The notes under the pieces were generated by a model that was not told the origin of the DNA, searched no databases, and saw only the letters and a list, made by a program, of their open reading frames with translations. Below, in pieces: positions 44,400 through 53,042 of a stretch of DNA of 64,000 nucleotides. The stretch's first letter is position 1; each line of letters starts with the position of its first letter. Origin of the DNA: Paenibacillus marchantiophytorum (GTDB taxonomy: Bacteria > Bacillota > Bacilli > Paenibacillales > NBRC-103111); assembly GCF_014640555.1 (NCBI RefSeq), contig NZ_BMHE01000023.1, forward strand, positions 1 through 64,000. Direction: 5' to 3'. Both the position numbers and the translations under genes were made by a program.

Positions 44400-45490
44400 A
44401 AAATAGAATAGTCGTCGTAGGCGGATATGGGCATGTCGGAAAAACCATTTGCAGAGAATTAGGCGCCCAATACCCTGGTCTCGTGTATGCAGCAGGCAGA
44501 AATCTTGCAAGCGCAGAGAAATTCAGCAGAGAAACTGGCGGCAGCGTTCTGCCCATGCAATTGGATATCGGAGATGAGGTGGCTGCCAGTGTCTTCGATC
44601 AGGTTAAACTTGTCATCATGTGCTTGGATCAGACGGATACGGCTTTTGTTCGTGCTTGTTTTCGCAGCGGCACGCATTATATCGATGTTTCGGCCGATGG
44701 CCGCTTTTTGAACCAAGTTGAGTATTGGACGACTGAAGCTGAAGCGAACGATGCAACAGCGGTTCTGAGCGTCGGGCTTGCCCCCGGGTTAACGAATCTG
44801 CTAGCCCGGCATGCGCACAACTTATTGGATCACACCCAATCCCTTGAACTGTCGATTATGCTTGGTCTGGGGGATCAGCATGGCAAAGCAGCCATTGAAT
44901 GGACGGTGGATAATCTGAGTGTCAGCTTTCCCATTACGCAGAATGCCCGTCAAATAACCGTTGATAGCTTCACAGATGGGAAAGCAACAGATTTCGGGGC
45001 GCATTTAGGGCGTAAGAGAGCCTATCGCTTCCCATTCTCAGACCAACAAACGCTGCCGCGTACGCTTAATGTTCCATCGGTATCCACACGTCTTTGTTTT
45101 GACTCCAAATTAGCTACAGCGTTTATGGCAGGCTTGCGCGCAACGGGTACTTTCCGATTTCTAAAGTTCAAAGGAATTCGGAATGCCACAGTGCGCGGCT
45201 TCAGCAAGCTGCATTTTGGGATAGATAAATTTGCCCTGAAGGTAGAAGCACATGGCGAAAAAGGCGGCAGGCAAACCACGGTTGCATGCTTGCTGCAAGG
45301 CAGTGATCAATCTCAGATGACTGCTCGTGTAGCGAGCTATGTAGCGGACGCTGTCTATAGCAGCAAATTCCCGCATGGTGTTTATCATATTGACCAGTTG
45401 TTTGAACTTACAAGTTTGTCTGACAAGGTGCTGAAGGACGCCCATATAGAGATGTTTGTGAATGGAGAAAGTGCCATACAAGCATACTAA
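44396..45490 (+). CDS. Saccharopine-dehydrogenase-family NAD(P)-binding protein
   Basis: 364 residues. A Rossmann fold at the N-terminus (RIVVVGGYGHVGKTICREL) is typed as the saccharopine dehydrogenase NADP-binding domain. The rest (VGLAPGLTNLLARHAHN) follows that family, whose members act on amino-acid or opine-like substrates. The ATG at 44396 overlaps the methyltransferase stop by 4 bp and begins close to the fold; an ATG five codons earlier is possible. It closes the Fur-box operon. It ends 6 bp from a convergent gene with no clear terminator. Confidence 0.87.
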   Translation: MKNRIVVVGGYGHVGKTICRELGAQYPGLVYAAGRNLASAEKFSRETGGSVLPMQLDIGDEVAASVFDQVKLVIMCLDQTDTAFVRACFRSGTHYIDVSADGRFLNQVEYWTTEAEANDATAVLSVGLAPGLTNLLARHAHNLLDHTQSLELSIMLGLGDQHGKAAIEWTVDNLSVSFPITQNARQITVDSFTDGKATDFGAHLGRKRAYRFPFSDQQTLPRTLNVPSVSTRLCFDSKLATAFMAGLRATGTFRFLKFKGIRNATVRGFSKLHFGIDKFALKVEAHGEKGGRQTTVACLLQGSDQSQMTARVASYVADAVYSSKFPHGVYHIDQLFELTSLSDKVLKDAHIEMFVNGESAIQAY

Positions 45491-45496
45491 AGCTGC

Positions 45497-46015
45497 TTAG
45501 TTAATAACACGTCGAGCGGTTTTATAATTATCTTTCCACCAACCGGAATTCATATCCGAAATGGTTACGCCAGGACTTCCATACGTGTGAAGGATTTGAC
45601 CATTGCCTATATAAATACCGACATGATGAATCGGTGAATAGAAAAAGACAAGGTCCCCAGGCTGCAGTTGATTCCGAGGCACATAGGTACCGACTTTCGA
45701 CTGCTCCTTAGATAAGCGTGGGAGATTGCCATATACAAATTGCGTAAACGACGAACAGTCAAAGGTCATGGTCCGGCCCTTCTGGGCGCCATATTGATAT
45801 TGGACACCTAGATATTGCTTGCCGGCAGAGATGATCAGATTTGCTTTCCCTGATTTGGATGCAGTTGCAGTGGTTGCAGCAGTTGTAGAATCGCTGCTTG
45901 CAGCCTGCGCTGATTGCGGCGCTATCATTAGATTAGCTGATGCAAATAAGGATACACTAAGTGTGATTCCTAATAGCGATTTAGTCAGGCGATTCTTCTT
46001 CATGGTTATCATGAT
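45497..46015 (-). CDS. Secreted NlpC/P60 cell-wall endopeptidase
   Basis: 172 residues: a signal peptide ending near AQA, a Ser/Thr/Ala linker, then an NlpC/P60 domain with Cys in FDCSSFTQFVYG and His in HHVGIYIGNGQILHT. Such enzymes cut gamma-D-Glu to diamino-acid bonds in peptidoglycan. There are no LysM or SH3 wall-binding modules, so it is a minimal form. The start at 46015 is set by AAGGAGG at 10 bases; an ATG three codons later is too far from it. Confidence 0.92.
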   Translation of the reverse strand: MMITMKKNRLTKSLLGITLSVSLFASANLMIAPQSAQAASSDSTTAATTATASKSGKANLIISAGKQYLGVQYQYGAQKGRTMTFDCSSFTQFVYGNLPRLSKEQSKVGTYVPRNQLQPGDLVFFYSPIHHVGIYIGNGQILHTYGSPGVTISDMNSGWWKDNYKTARRVIN

Positions 46016-46186
46016 TGGATATCCTCCTTCAGGATCGTGTTTTAGGTTTCCACCTGGGATAACCTTAACACATCTAGAAGACCCATTGATTACCAATGAA
46101 AAGGGAAAGCACTAGCCAATAAAGCTTAGACTGCGATTATTAGAATTCGATGAGAATTGAAAAGGATAAAAACACTTGACAAAGCA

Positions 46187-46224
46187 AAGAACCTCCATTC
46201 CCTTTCGTAGGAGTGGAGGTTCTT
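46187..46224 (-). terminator. Hairpin terminator after the YheC/D gene
   Basis: AAGAACCTCC pairs with GGAGGTTCTT through a 14-bp stem with one mismatch. On the minus strand it is followed by a T-containing tail, right after the YheC/D stop codon. Confidence 0.7.
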
Positions 46225-46235
46225 GCTGCTAGGAA

Positions 46236-47003
46236 TTACTTGCGTTTGATGGGTAAGAATCGACCATTTGCCCGCGTATAACGCAGAACTTTGAAGAACA
46301 TTTTTTTATCTGCTAATTGGTTGAAGATAAACGGGTCCGGTGCTGTATTAACTTCGAGAACCCAAGGCTTGAGTGCTTTATCAATCCCGATATCAACCCC
46401 AATTTCTTTGAAACCCGGATAATACCTTTGATAATGCTTTGCAATCTGGTATCCTAGCAGTCGCAAGCTTTGGATATATGCCTCTTTCTTCTTGTTCTTC
46501 AGATAGGGATTAAGTAATAAGCCGAGTGGCAAGGGTTTGCCGCTGTTATGAAAATTAGTGACTATTTTGTGAGGATGGGCAACACGGCCTATCCATCCCG
46601 TAGCTTCCCATGTTTTCTTGGGACTCTTTTGAACCATGATCCTTGTATCAAAAATTCGGTTCTGATGGGTCAAGAGATGGATTCCTTGTTGTACTAAATA
46701 GGTCCTGTTTAACTTGGATTTGTTAAGCGAAGCGAATAAGTCAAGAAACGTTTGAAAAGTCTTAACGACTTCACCAGATTGAAAGACGTATTTATCCCTC
46801 TTTTCCACACGAATAACGCCCTGTCCGAATGATCCATTCATTGGTTTAATATAAACCATTTTATACCTATTTATCATCGAGTGAAGGTTCGCTTGCGTGT
46901 AGATCCTTGTCTCAGGAACAAATTTGCGAAGCTCTTTATTGCGTAAAAGCACCTTTGTTTTAACCCATTTGCTTCCCACGGTACTTGCTCGACTCGTTGA
47001 CAT
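46236..47003 (-). CDS. YheC/YheD-family ATP-grasp protein
   Basis: 255 residues. The ATP-grasp core is visible (MVYIKPMNGSFGQGVIRVEK, then DTRIMVQK, IGVDIGIDKALKPWVLEVNTAPDP with the metal-binding Glu and Asn). YheC and YheD of Bacillus are spore-coat-associated proteins of unknown reaction. I start it at the ATG preceded by GAGGTG at six bases; the frame extends upstream without a ribosome site. It is probably made during sporulation, but I see no sigma-E or sigma-K box with certainty. Confidence 0.85.
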   Translation of the reverse strand: MSTSRASTVGSKWVKTKVLLRNKELRKFVPETRIYTQANLHSMINRYKMVYIKPMNGSFGQGVIRVEKRDKYVFQSGEVVKTFQTFLDLFASLNKSKLNRTYLVQQGIHLLTHQNRIFDTRIMVQKSPKKTWEATGWIGRVAHPHKIVTNFHNSGKPLPLGLLLNPYLKNKKKEAYIQSLRLLGYQIAKHYQRYYPGFKEIGVDIGIDKALKPWVLEVNTAPDPFIFNQLADKKMFFKVLRYTRANGRFLPIKRK

Positions 47004-47115
47004 AGCTGCACCTCGCATTAGTCTCAATAAACTTCCAGTTATCATATTCAAAAAGAAGTTGATTGACTGGGACAAAGACTAGTTGCGTTCGCCCTCTGTG
47101 ATAAAAACGATTGCC

Positions 47116-47652
47116 TTAGTAGCTTTTGGTGTGGACGAGACTTGGTTTGGTCATCTTGGGTATCTTGATTCGACTGACCATCAGCAGGCACAGTACGATA
47201 ACGAGCATCACCGTCACACTCTTGTGAGGAGGAAAGCAAAGCGGAAACAAGGCCAGGATACAGCTGGCGGCAGGGATGGGCAACCCTGTATGATAGTGGT
47301 GCACGCAAGTTGCAATATTGAATCGAGCCAAGCGCAGCGCTCCGCAAATAATAAAGAAAGAAGCCAGCAAGAGCCCGGATACGGGCATTTTGTGTAAAAT
47401 GACTAAATAAGCACTCAAAGCTGGAGCGGCGCCGAAAGAAATGAGATCTGCCAGCGAACGGAACTCTTTGCCGAACTCGTCAGCCAGTTGCAGCTTATTC
47501 ACGATATAACCGTCAACGCCAGCCAGCACAGCCGCTAGCATGATGCATAACACCGCTTGGACGGGCTTGTTGTGAAAGGAAAAAAGCAGGGACATTATCC
47601 CCGCACCGAGAATAACCATCGTAAGCAAAGTTGGAATCTTTAGAACCCGCAT
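47116..47652 (-). CDS. PssA-like CDP-alcohol phosphotransferase, catalytic signature lost
   Basis: 178 residues, five or six membrane helices, matching bacterial phosphatidylserine synthase (LADLISFGAAPALSAYLVIL, GALRLARFNI, GLPIPAAS). The family signature D-x2-DG-x2-AR-x8-G-x3-D-x3-D reads A44-x2-D47-G48-x2-V51-N52-x8-G61-x3-R65-x3-D69. Two metal-binding Asp and the AR pair are therefore replaced, in otherwise well-conserved surroundings. It is probably inactive as a transferase. AAGGAG supports the start at 47652. It lies 14 bp downstream of the AI-2E-family gene, as part of one unit. Confidence 0.83.
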   Translation of the reverse strand: MRVLKIPTLLTMVILGAGIMSLLFSFHNKPVQAVLCIMLAAVLAGVDGYIVNKLQLADEFGKEFRSLADLISFGAAPALSAYLVILHKMPVSGLLLASFFIICGALRLARFNIATCVHHYHTGLPIPAASCILALFPLCFPPHKSVTVMLVIVLCLLMVSRIKIPKMTKPSLVHTKSY

Positions 47653-47666
47653 GGGAACACTCCTTA

Positions 47667-48689
47667 TCATTCAATGTTAGGCTTTGGAAGATGGGGGCCT
47701 TCCCGATTGACTTCCAGAACATCAAGTAAAAAAACGAAGGTTGGAATGCCGACGATCAATCCCCATATCCCGAAGAAATGCTCGGAAAAGAGCAGAATCA
47801 TGAAGGTGTAAAAGACAGGCAAATGCGTTTTGGACGCCATTAGCCGGGGATTGAGCACGTAGGCCTCTACGGCGTGAATTACCGTGACCGCGATAAGTAG
47901 ATAGATGAAATAAGTGAAGCCGCCCAAACTGAACGCAATCATACTTAGTGGAAGGAGCGACAGGAACACGCCAGCCACAGGTATGAGCCCACAGACAAAG
48001 ATGAGCAGGGCAAGTCCGATCAGATTAGGAAAGCCCATGATCCACAGGGCAAAAGTGGTCAGCAGACAGTTGATCAGAGCGATCAGCAGTTGGGCTTCGA
48101 TCACTTTCCCGAACGTCTGGACGAGCTTTTTACCGAAAAATGCGATCTCTTTGGAGAACCAGCCCAGCTTGCTGGTATGGAATTGGGCCGTGAAGCGAAT
48201 CACGTTCTCTTTGCCCAAAAGCAGGAAAAGGCTTAGCATCAAAGCTAGAAAGGCTTGAAATCCCAGATTTCCGATTTTGATCATAAAATCAAACCCAGGT
48301 TTCACCATGCTGGGAAAGTCGAGACTGTCCAGCCATACGGTCAAGTAGCCAACGGCTTCATTCTGAGGATCTTCATAGAGCTTTTTGACAAGCTCGAACA
48401 GTTGGACGATTTGGTTGACCAAGGCGGGGAAAAATTTAGCTCCAGCGAAGATCACGACTGCCAGCAGGGCCGCATAGATGAGAGCAAGCAGCAGTTTGGA
48501 ATTGACAGGAACCACCTTTTCAATCCATCGTTTGCTATATTGATGCAGTCGATTCATCAGAAACGTCAGCAGGAAGGTTAATAGAACAAGATTCAGCATG
48601 CTGCGAATAAAAAATAGCACAAGGCAAAACAATGCTAATACGGCAAAGCGCTGGACACTGCTTTTCTGCATAATAGCCAAGAAATTCAT
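47667..48689 (-). CDS. AI-2E-family (PerM/UPF0118) membrane protein
   Basis: 340 residues, about eight membrane helices, with the family hallmark near the C-terminus (LLIFVCGLIPVAGVFLSLLP, then IHAVEAYVLNPRLMASKTHLP). Members include TqsA and some Na+/H+ antiporters; the substrate is unclear. The ATG at 48689 has GAAAGG at nine bases, while one three codons earlier abuts that site. It is divergent from the two-component genes. Confidence 0.88.
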   Translation of the reverse strand: MNFLAIMQKSSVQRFAVLALFCLVLFFIRSMLNLVLLTFLLTFLMNRLHQYSKRWIEKVVPVNSKLLLALIYAALLAVVIFAGAKFFPALVNQIVQLFELVKKLYEDPQNEAVGYLTVWLDSLDFPSMVKPGFDFMIKIGNLGFQAFLALMLSLFLLLGKENVIRFTAQFHTSKLGWFSKEIAFFGKKLVQTFGKVIEAQLLIALINCLLTTFALWIMGFPNLIGLALLIFVCGLIPVAGVFLSLLPLSMIAFSLGGFTYFIYLLIAVTVIHAVEAYVLNPRLMASKTHLPVFYTFMILLFSEHFFGIWGLIVGIPTFVFLLDVLEVNREGPHLPKPNIE

Positions 48690-48860
48690 TAGCGACATCC
48701 TTTCAATCTTTCAAATTCAATAGTCTCCAACCTGATTATAGTGATCTGTTGTGTATTTCATGTGTCTTCCCTTTTTCCCTAGCTAAAAACACACGAAAAA
48801 CACAAAGTTCCGTTATTCTTGCTTTATACGATTTGAATAGCAAAGGGGGGAGCTAGCAGT

Positions 48861-49541
48861 ATGAATCGCAAAGTATTGCTCATTGAAGATGAAAGCTTGA
48901 TCCGCGAAATCGTGGCCGATTATTTCATGCGAGAGCAGTGGATCGTCTATGAGGCAGAGAATGGCTTGAAAGCCTTGGAAATGCTGGATAGTCTGAATGT
49001 GGACCTCGTTATTTTGGATATTCTGATGCCTGAGTTGGATGGATGGAGCGTATGCAAGCGGATACGCGCGAACTCGGCGATGCCGATTATTATTCTAACC
49101 GCGAAATCCGATGATGACGATAAGATGCTTGGTTTTGAGTTGGGAGCTGATGATTACGTAACAAAGCCGTTCAGCCCCAAGGTGCTGGTCGCCCGAGCAG
49201 TCAGCCTGATGAAGCGTGTAGAGGGGACCGTGGGGAAAGAAGAACATCTTCTGAACTATGGCCGAATTTCGATTAATCGAAGATCCCATCATGTAGAAGT
49301 GGAAGGGCAGAATATTGAGCTGACACCCAAAGAGTACGAGCTGCTGCTGTATTTGACGAGAAACGAGGGCATTGTGCTTGCACGGGAAACAATTCTTGAT
49401 CATGTATGGGGGTTCGATTATTTCGGTGACCTGCGCGTCGTCGATACGCATATCAAAAAGCTGCGGGGGAAGCTGGGGAATGAGGCCCGCCATATCCGCA
49501 CCATCATCCGTACTGGATATAAATTCGAGGAGGAGCAATGA
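48861..49541 (+). CDS. OmpR/PhoB-family response regulator
   Basis: 226 residues. The receiver domain has acidic EDE at the N-terminus, phospho-acceptor Asp53 in LVILDILMPELDG, and Lys in VTKPFSP. The winged-helix output domain covers about 130-224 (ELTPKEYELLLYLTRNEGIVL, VVDTHIKKLRGKLG, IIRTGYKF). It overlaps the kinase gene by 4 bp. The stimulus and targets are unknown; both flanking units deal with the envelope. GGGGGGAG precedes the start. Confidence 0.95.
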   Translation: MNRKVLLIEDESLIREIVADYFMREQWIVYEAENGLKALEMLDSLNVDLVILDILMPELDGWSVCKRIRANSAMPIIILTAKSDDDDKMLGFELGADDYVTKPFSPKVLVARAVSLMKRVEGTVGKEEHLLNYGRISINRRSHHVEVEGQNIELTPKEYELLLYLTRNEGIVLARETILDHVWGFDYFGDLRVVDTHIKKLRGKLGNEARHIRTIIRTGYKFEEEQ

Positions 49542-51289
49542 GAAGACGCAGTGTTACCATGAAGCTGTTTGTAACGACAGCCTTCTTTTTTCTTTTCTTC
49601 TATGCCATCGTTTTGCTGGGTCAGCTCAATTTATTTGAAAGCTTTTATCAGTATCAGAAAACAGCCACACTAGAAAAAAAACTTCATGCGTTCAGTGAGT
49701 TATATGAGAAAAAGCGCTGGGACGACGCCCGCCTTTCCCGAGAAATCGGTTTATTCATTAACCAAAATAAAGCTCAGCTTGCGATTCTGGGGCCAGAAGG
49801 CAATATGAAGCATGACAATTTGTTTCGCATTGTGATTAGGGAGGATAACGGCAATCAGGTTCGAGTTTCCCTTTCCTTCATGCTTAATTCCGTTTCAAGA
49901 AAGTTATTGGAAGCGAATTTTAAGCTAGGAGATCACATTGAGGCGGAGGGGGTTTTTGAGGATACGAAGTCGAAGGATCTTCTCTATCCGGTCGTCATTC
50001 AGAAGAGTGGTTCCAAGGCAATAAACATTCAAGAAGCGGATAGTAATGAGCCTGTGGAAAAGGTTTCCGGTGTTATTACAGAAGTGCTGCTGCCTTCTTC
50101 CAACCAGTGGAATTCAAGGCAAGGCATTTTGTATATTGCGCTGGATGAGTGGTTCCCCTTATCGGAAGAGCGTAAAGGCGTCTTGCAGGCCGGAGGCAGC
50201 ATCATCGAGGAATGGACAGATCGAGTAAGCGAGACTCGAAGCGTTGTTATGATCCGGCCCGTTATGCGCGATGGGAAGTTAAGCGAGGTGATTTTCGTCC
50301 TTGCCTCCCTTCAACAAATCAGTGAAGCCTATGATGCTTTGCGCCTGTTCTACACCTACATGGGGATTGGCGGTATTCTCCTCATCGTGCTGCTCTCGCT
50401 CGTTTTCACCAAATTAGTGTCTAAACCGCTAATTAAACTGAATCAAGTGGCACTGCGGATGGTCAAGCTTGATTTCTCGGTGAAATCGCACATCCGAAGA
50501 AACGACGAGATTGGGAGTTTATCCAGCAGCTTGAACAGCTTGTCTGAGAAACTGGACAACACTTTGAAGGAACTGTACGACGCCAATGAGCAGCTGCAGT
50601 TGGATATGGCACACAAATTGCGGATGGAGCAGCGGCAAAAAGAGTTTATTTCCGACATCTCCCATGAGTTGAAAACGCCGCTGAGCATCGTGAAGGGGTA
50701 TGTGGAGGGTATCCGGGATGGGATCGGCGAGAACAAGCGAGAGCGGTATCTCGAAGTGATATTGGGTGAGACAGATAAGATGGAAGCGCTCATCAATGAC
50801 ATGCTGGAACTGGCCAAGCTAGAATCACAATCGATCAAACTGAGAAAAAGTTCGTTTCTGCTAAGCCAACAGCTCGAGGATATCGTCGACAAACTCTCGA
50901 ATCACCTGAATGAAAAGCAGCTTAAGGTGGCTGCTGTTATTATAGGTGAACATGCTGTTCATGCCGATCAGGTGAAAATGGAGCAGATGCTGGTCAATCT
51001 ACTGATGAATGCGATTCGACATGCGACAGTCGGCAGTGAAATTGCCGTTCGCATTGAAAGTGAAGGCGAGCATATGCGGATGGAGATTGAGAATGAAGGC
51101 GAAGCCATTCCTGAAGATCAGTTGGAGACGATATGGGAGCGGTTCTATCGGGTTGAGAAATCAAGAAACCGCAAAACCGGCGGTACTGGATTAGGGCTAG
51201 CCATCGTCAAGCAAATTCTGGATCTCCATGAAAGCCGATACGGGGTGGAGAATACGAAACAAGGCGTTAAGTTTTACTTTTATTTGTGA
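49538..51289 (+). CDS. Membrane sensor histidine kinase
   Basis: 583 residues: membrane helices at about 10-28 and 270-290 enclose a 240-residue extracytoplasmic region with no domain I can name. A HAMP domain (to about 345) is followed by the HisKA box DISHELKTPLSIVKGYV, N box VNLLMNAIRHA, F box IWERFYRVEKS and G box GGTGLGLAIVK. It is the partner of the upstream response regulator through coupled genes. Its sensor region is longer than in many family members. Confidence 0.94.
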   Translation: MRRRSVTMKLFVTTAFFFLFFYAIVLLGQLNLFESFYQYQKTATLEKKLHAFSELYEKKRWDDARLSREIGLFINQNKAQLAILGPEGNMKHDNLFRIVIREDNGNQVRVSLSFMLNSVSRKLLEANFKLGDHIEAEGVFEDTKSKDLLYPVVIQKSGSKAINIQEADSNEPVEKVSGVITEVLLPSSNQWNSRQGILYIALDEWFPLSEERKGVLQAGGSIIEEWTDRVSETRSVVMIRPVMRDGKLSEVIFVLASLQQISEAYDALRLFYTYMGIGGILLIVLLSLVFTKLVSKPLIKLNQVALRMVKLDFSVKSHIRRNDEIGSLSSSLNSLSEKLDNTLKELYDANEQLQLDMAHKLRMEQRQKEFISDISHELKTPLSIVKGYVEGIRDGIGENKRERYLEVILGETDKMEALINDMLELAKLESQSIKLRKSSFLLSQQLEDIVDKLSNHLNEKQLKVAAVIIGEHAVHADQVKMEQMLVNLLMNAIRHATVGSEIAVRIESEGEHMRMEIENEGEAIPEDQLETIWERFYRVEKSRNRKTGGTGLGLAIVKQILDLHESRYGVENTKQGVKFYFYL

Positions 51290-51365
51290 TGTGACCCCAA
51301 AATACAACCTCCGTCAACTTATGCTACAATAAAAGGAATGAGCAGCGCTTTATTGGAGGATGACA

Positions 51366-52325
51366 ATGACAGCAGACATTTCCTATACAACCGAAGAAAT
51401 ATCCAAGCTTTTAAAGATATCGAAGCTAACGGTTTATGATCTCATCAAGAAAGGCGAGCTTCCGGCCTACCGTGTCGGTAAGCAAATGCGCGTTGACGCT
51501 GCTGATCTTGATGCCTACAAAATGCGTGCCAAAAGCGGCAAAGTCTACGCCGCCATGCCAGAAGCGCCGATTCAGCAGGTCCAGGCTCAGTCTGCAACCC
51601 CTTCTTCCAAGGCAGCAATTGTTATTACAGGTCAAGATGTCAGCCTAGATATTCTGAGCAAGCATCTCGAGCGGCAAATCTCCACTCACAGGCCGCTGCG
51701 TTCCTATGTCGGCAGCTTGGATAGTCTTATTTCGATGTATAAAGGGGAATCGGATATTGTCAGCACGCATCTTCTGGATGGAGATACAGGGGAGTATAAT
51801 GTTCCCTACATCAAGCGGCTCCTTACAGGCAACTCCTATGTTGTTGTGAACTTGGTTCTGCGAATGGCTGGACTCTATGTAGCTACAGGAAATCCCAAGC
51901 AGCTACTGGGCTGGGAGGATCTGAAGCAGCCAGGACTGCGAGTGGCCAATCGCGAGAAAGGCTCGGGCGCGCGCGTGCTGCTCGATGAGCAGCTTAGGCT
52001 GCACGGGATTTCGCCGCGGCAATTGAGCGGGTATGAGCAAGAAGAATCCAACCACCTTGGCGTCGCCGGTAAGGTCGCTTCAGGCGAAGCCGACTTTGGC
52101 GTCGGGATTGAAAGAGCAGCCAGCATGGTCGGTGGCGTCGCGTTCATTCCACTCATTCAGGAACGTTATGACCTGGTGATGTTAAGGAAACCGGAACACG
52201 CACAATGGATCGAAAGCGTGATGGCCATTTTGAAATCAGAAGCTTTCCATAGGGAATTACGTCCCATTCTTGGGTATGATTTGTCGCAGACAGGCCACAT
52301 TGTATTCGAAAACGAAGGCATCTAG
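51366..52325 (+). CDS. HTH-PBP fusion regulator (excisionase-type DNA binding plus PBP-like domain)
   Basis: 319 residues. Residues 1-55 are a MerR/excisionase-type helix-turn-helix (YTTEEISKLLKISKLTVYDL, IKKGELPAYRVGKQMRV). Residues about 80-300 are a periplasmic-binding-protein-like domain (PBP_like), with DIVSTHLLDGDTGEYN and NREKGSGARVLLDEQLR. Such fusions usually sense molybdate-type or other small anions and sit near their transporters; here no such transporter is near. It lies 33 bp upstream of the Zur gene. TTGGAGG sets the start. Confidence 0.87.
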   Translation: MTADISYTTEEISKLLKISKLTVYDLIKKGELPAYRVGKQMRVDAADLDAYKMRAKSGKVYAAMPEAPIQQVQAQSATPSSKAAIVITGQDVSLDILSKHLERQISTHRPLRSYVGSLDSLISMYKGESDIVSTHLLDGDTGEYNVPYIKRLLTGNSYVVVNLVLRMAGLYVATGNPKQLLGWEDLKQPGLRVANREKGSGARVLLDEQLRLHGISPRQLSGYEQEESNHLGVAGKVASGEADFGVGIERAASMVGGVAFIPLIQERYDLVMLRKPEHAQWIESVMAILKSEAFHRELRPILGYDLSQTGHIVFENEGI

Positions 52326-52358
52326 TCACAGCGATAACAGTCGAAAGGAACATGTGCC

Positions 52359-52793
52359 ATGTCAGATAAAACGACGGTCAAAGAGATGATTGAGATCATG
52401 GTCCGGGGCGGTTGGCGAATAACAGAACAACGGCGCACACTGGCCGAGATTTTTGCCAAATCAGAGGGGTACTTATCACCTAAATATGTGTACGACCAGA
52501 TGGCATTATCCTATCCGAGCGTAAGCTTCGATACGGTGTACCGAAATCTGCGATTATTGAGTGATATGGGAGCGCTGGAGCAGTTTTATTTTATGGATGG
52601 CGGTTTGAAGTTTCGGACAAGTTGTTTGAATCACCACCACCATCATCTCATTTGCACGAACTGCGAAAAGACGCTGACATTCGATTATTGCCCGATGGAT
52701 CAAGGGATTAAGCTGCCTGGCAAATTTAAGCTAACAAGTCATCGCTTTGAGATCTATGGCATTTGTGAAGAGTGTCAGAATGCGATGGACTAG
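52359..52793 (+). CDS. zur: Zinc uptake regulator, Fur family (Zur)
   Basis: 144 residues. An N-terminal winged helix (ITEQRRTLAEIFAKSEGYLS, SYPSVSFDTVYRNLRLL) precedes a metal domain with five consecutive His (92-96), Cys99-x2-Cys102 and Cys136-x2-Cys139 for the structural zinc. Its position upstream of znuCBA and the Zur-type boxes there make Zur the best name, above Fur or PerR. The protein should repress uptake genes when zinc is plentiful. The ribosome site before the ATG is weak (GAAAGGA). Confidence 0.92.
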   Translation: MSDKTTVKEMIEIMVRGGWRITEQRRTLAEIFAKSEGYLSPKYVYDQMALSYPSVSFDTVYRNLRLLSDMGALEQFYFMDGGLKFRTSCLNHHHHHLICTNCEKTLTFDYCPMDQGIKLPGKFKLTSHRFEIYGICEECQNAMD

Positions 52794-52893
52794 GCTTCAT
52801 ATAACTAGGTCACATATATGGAATTTACGACGAAAAGGTTGGCGTTTTCCTGTAGTATAAGCTGCCGGAAGAACCAACCTATGTTTTTATATA

Positions 52894-52922
52894 TTGACAT
52901 CCGCGGTGAAAAACGATATATT
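52894..52922 (+). promoter_or_regulatory. Promoter of the znu operon
   Basis: TTGACA, 17 bp, TATATT. It is followed by a weak Zur-like half site (about 52937-52951) and then two strong boxes. Confidence 0.7.
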
Positions 52923-52986
52923 TCTCGGTGTAATAAGTAAATATTACGATTAGTGAAGTAGAGCGATATATTTTTTTGTGATAAAA

Positions 52987-53001
52987 GCGTAATAATTACA
53001 T
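52987..53001. promoter_or_regulatory. Zur box 1
   Basis: GCGTAATAATTACAT fits the Bacillus Zur pattern TCGTAATnATTACGA with three differences, and its flanks AAAA/TTTT are also typical. Confidence 0.8.
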
Positions 53002-53008
53002 TTTATAA

Positions 53009-53023
53009 TCGTAAGTATTACTT
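53009..53023. promoter_or_regulatory. Zur box 2
   Basis: TCGTAAGTATTACTT is a 7-1-7 repeat like the Zur pattern. Its centre is 22 bp from box 1, about two helical turns, so two dimers could bind side by side. It ends 19 bp before znuC. Confidence 0.75.
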
Positions 53024-53042
53024 AATGGAAAGGAGTGAGGAG

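Noticed and set aside
41330..45490. The Fur-box operon as a staphylopine-type metallophore cluster.
   Set aside because: The methyltransferase looks like a common class I enzyme and not a nicotianamine-synthase-like one, no histidine racemase is present, and the transporter is SsuABC-like, not a CntABCDF or oligopeptide type.
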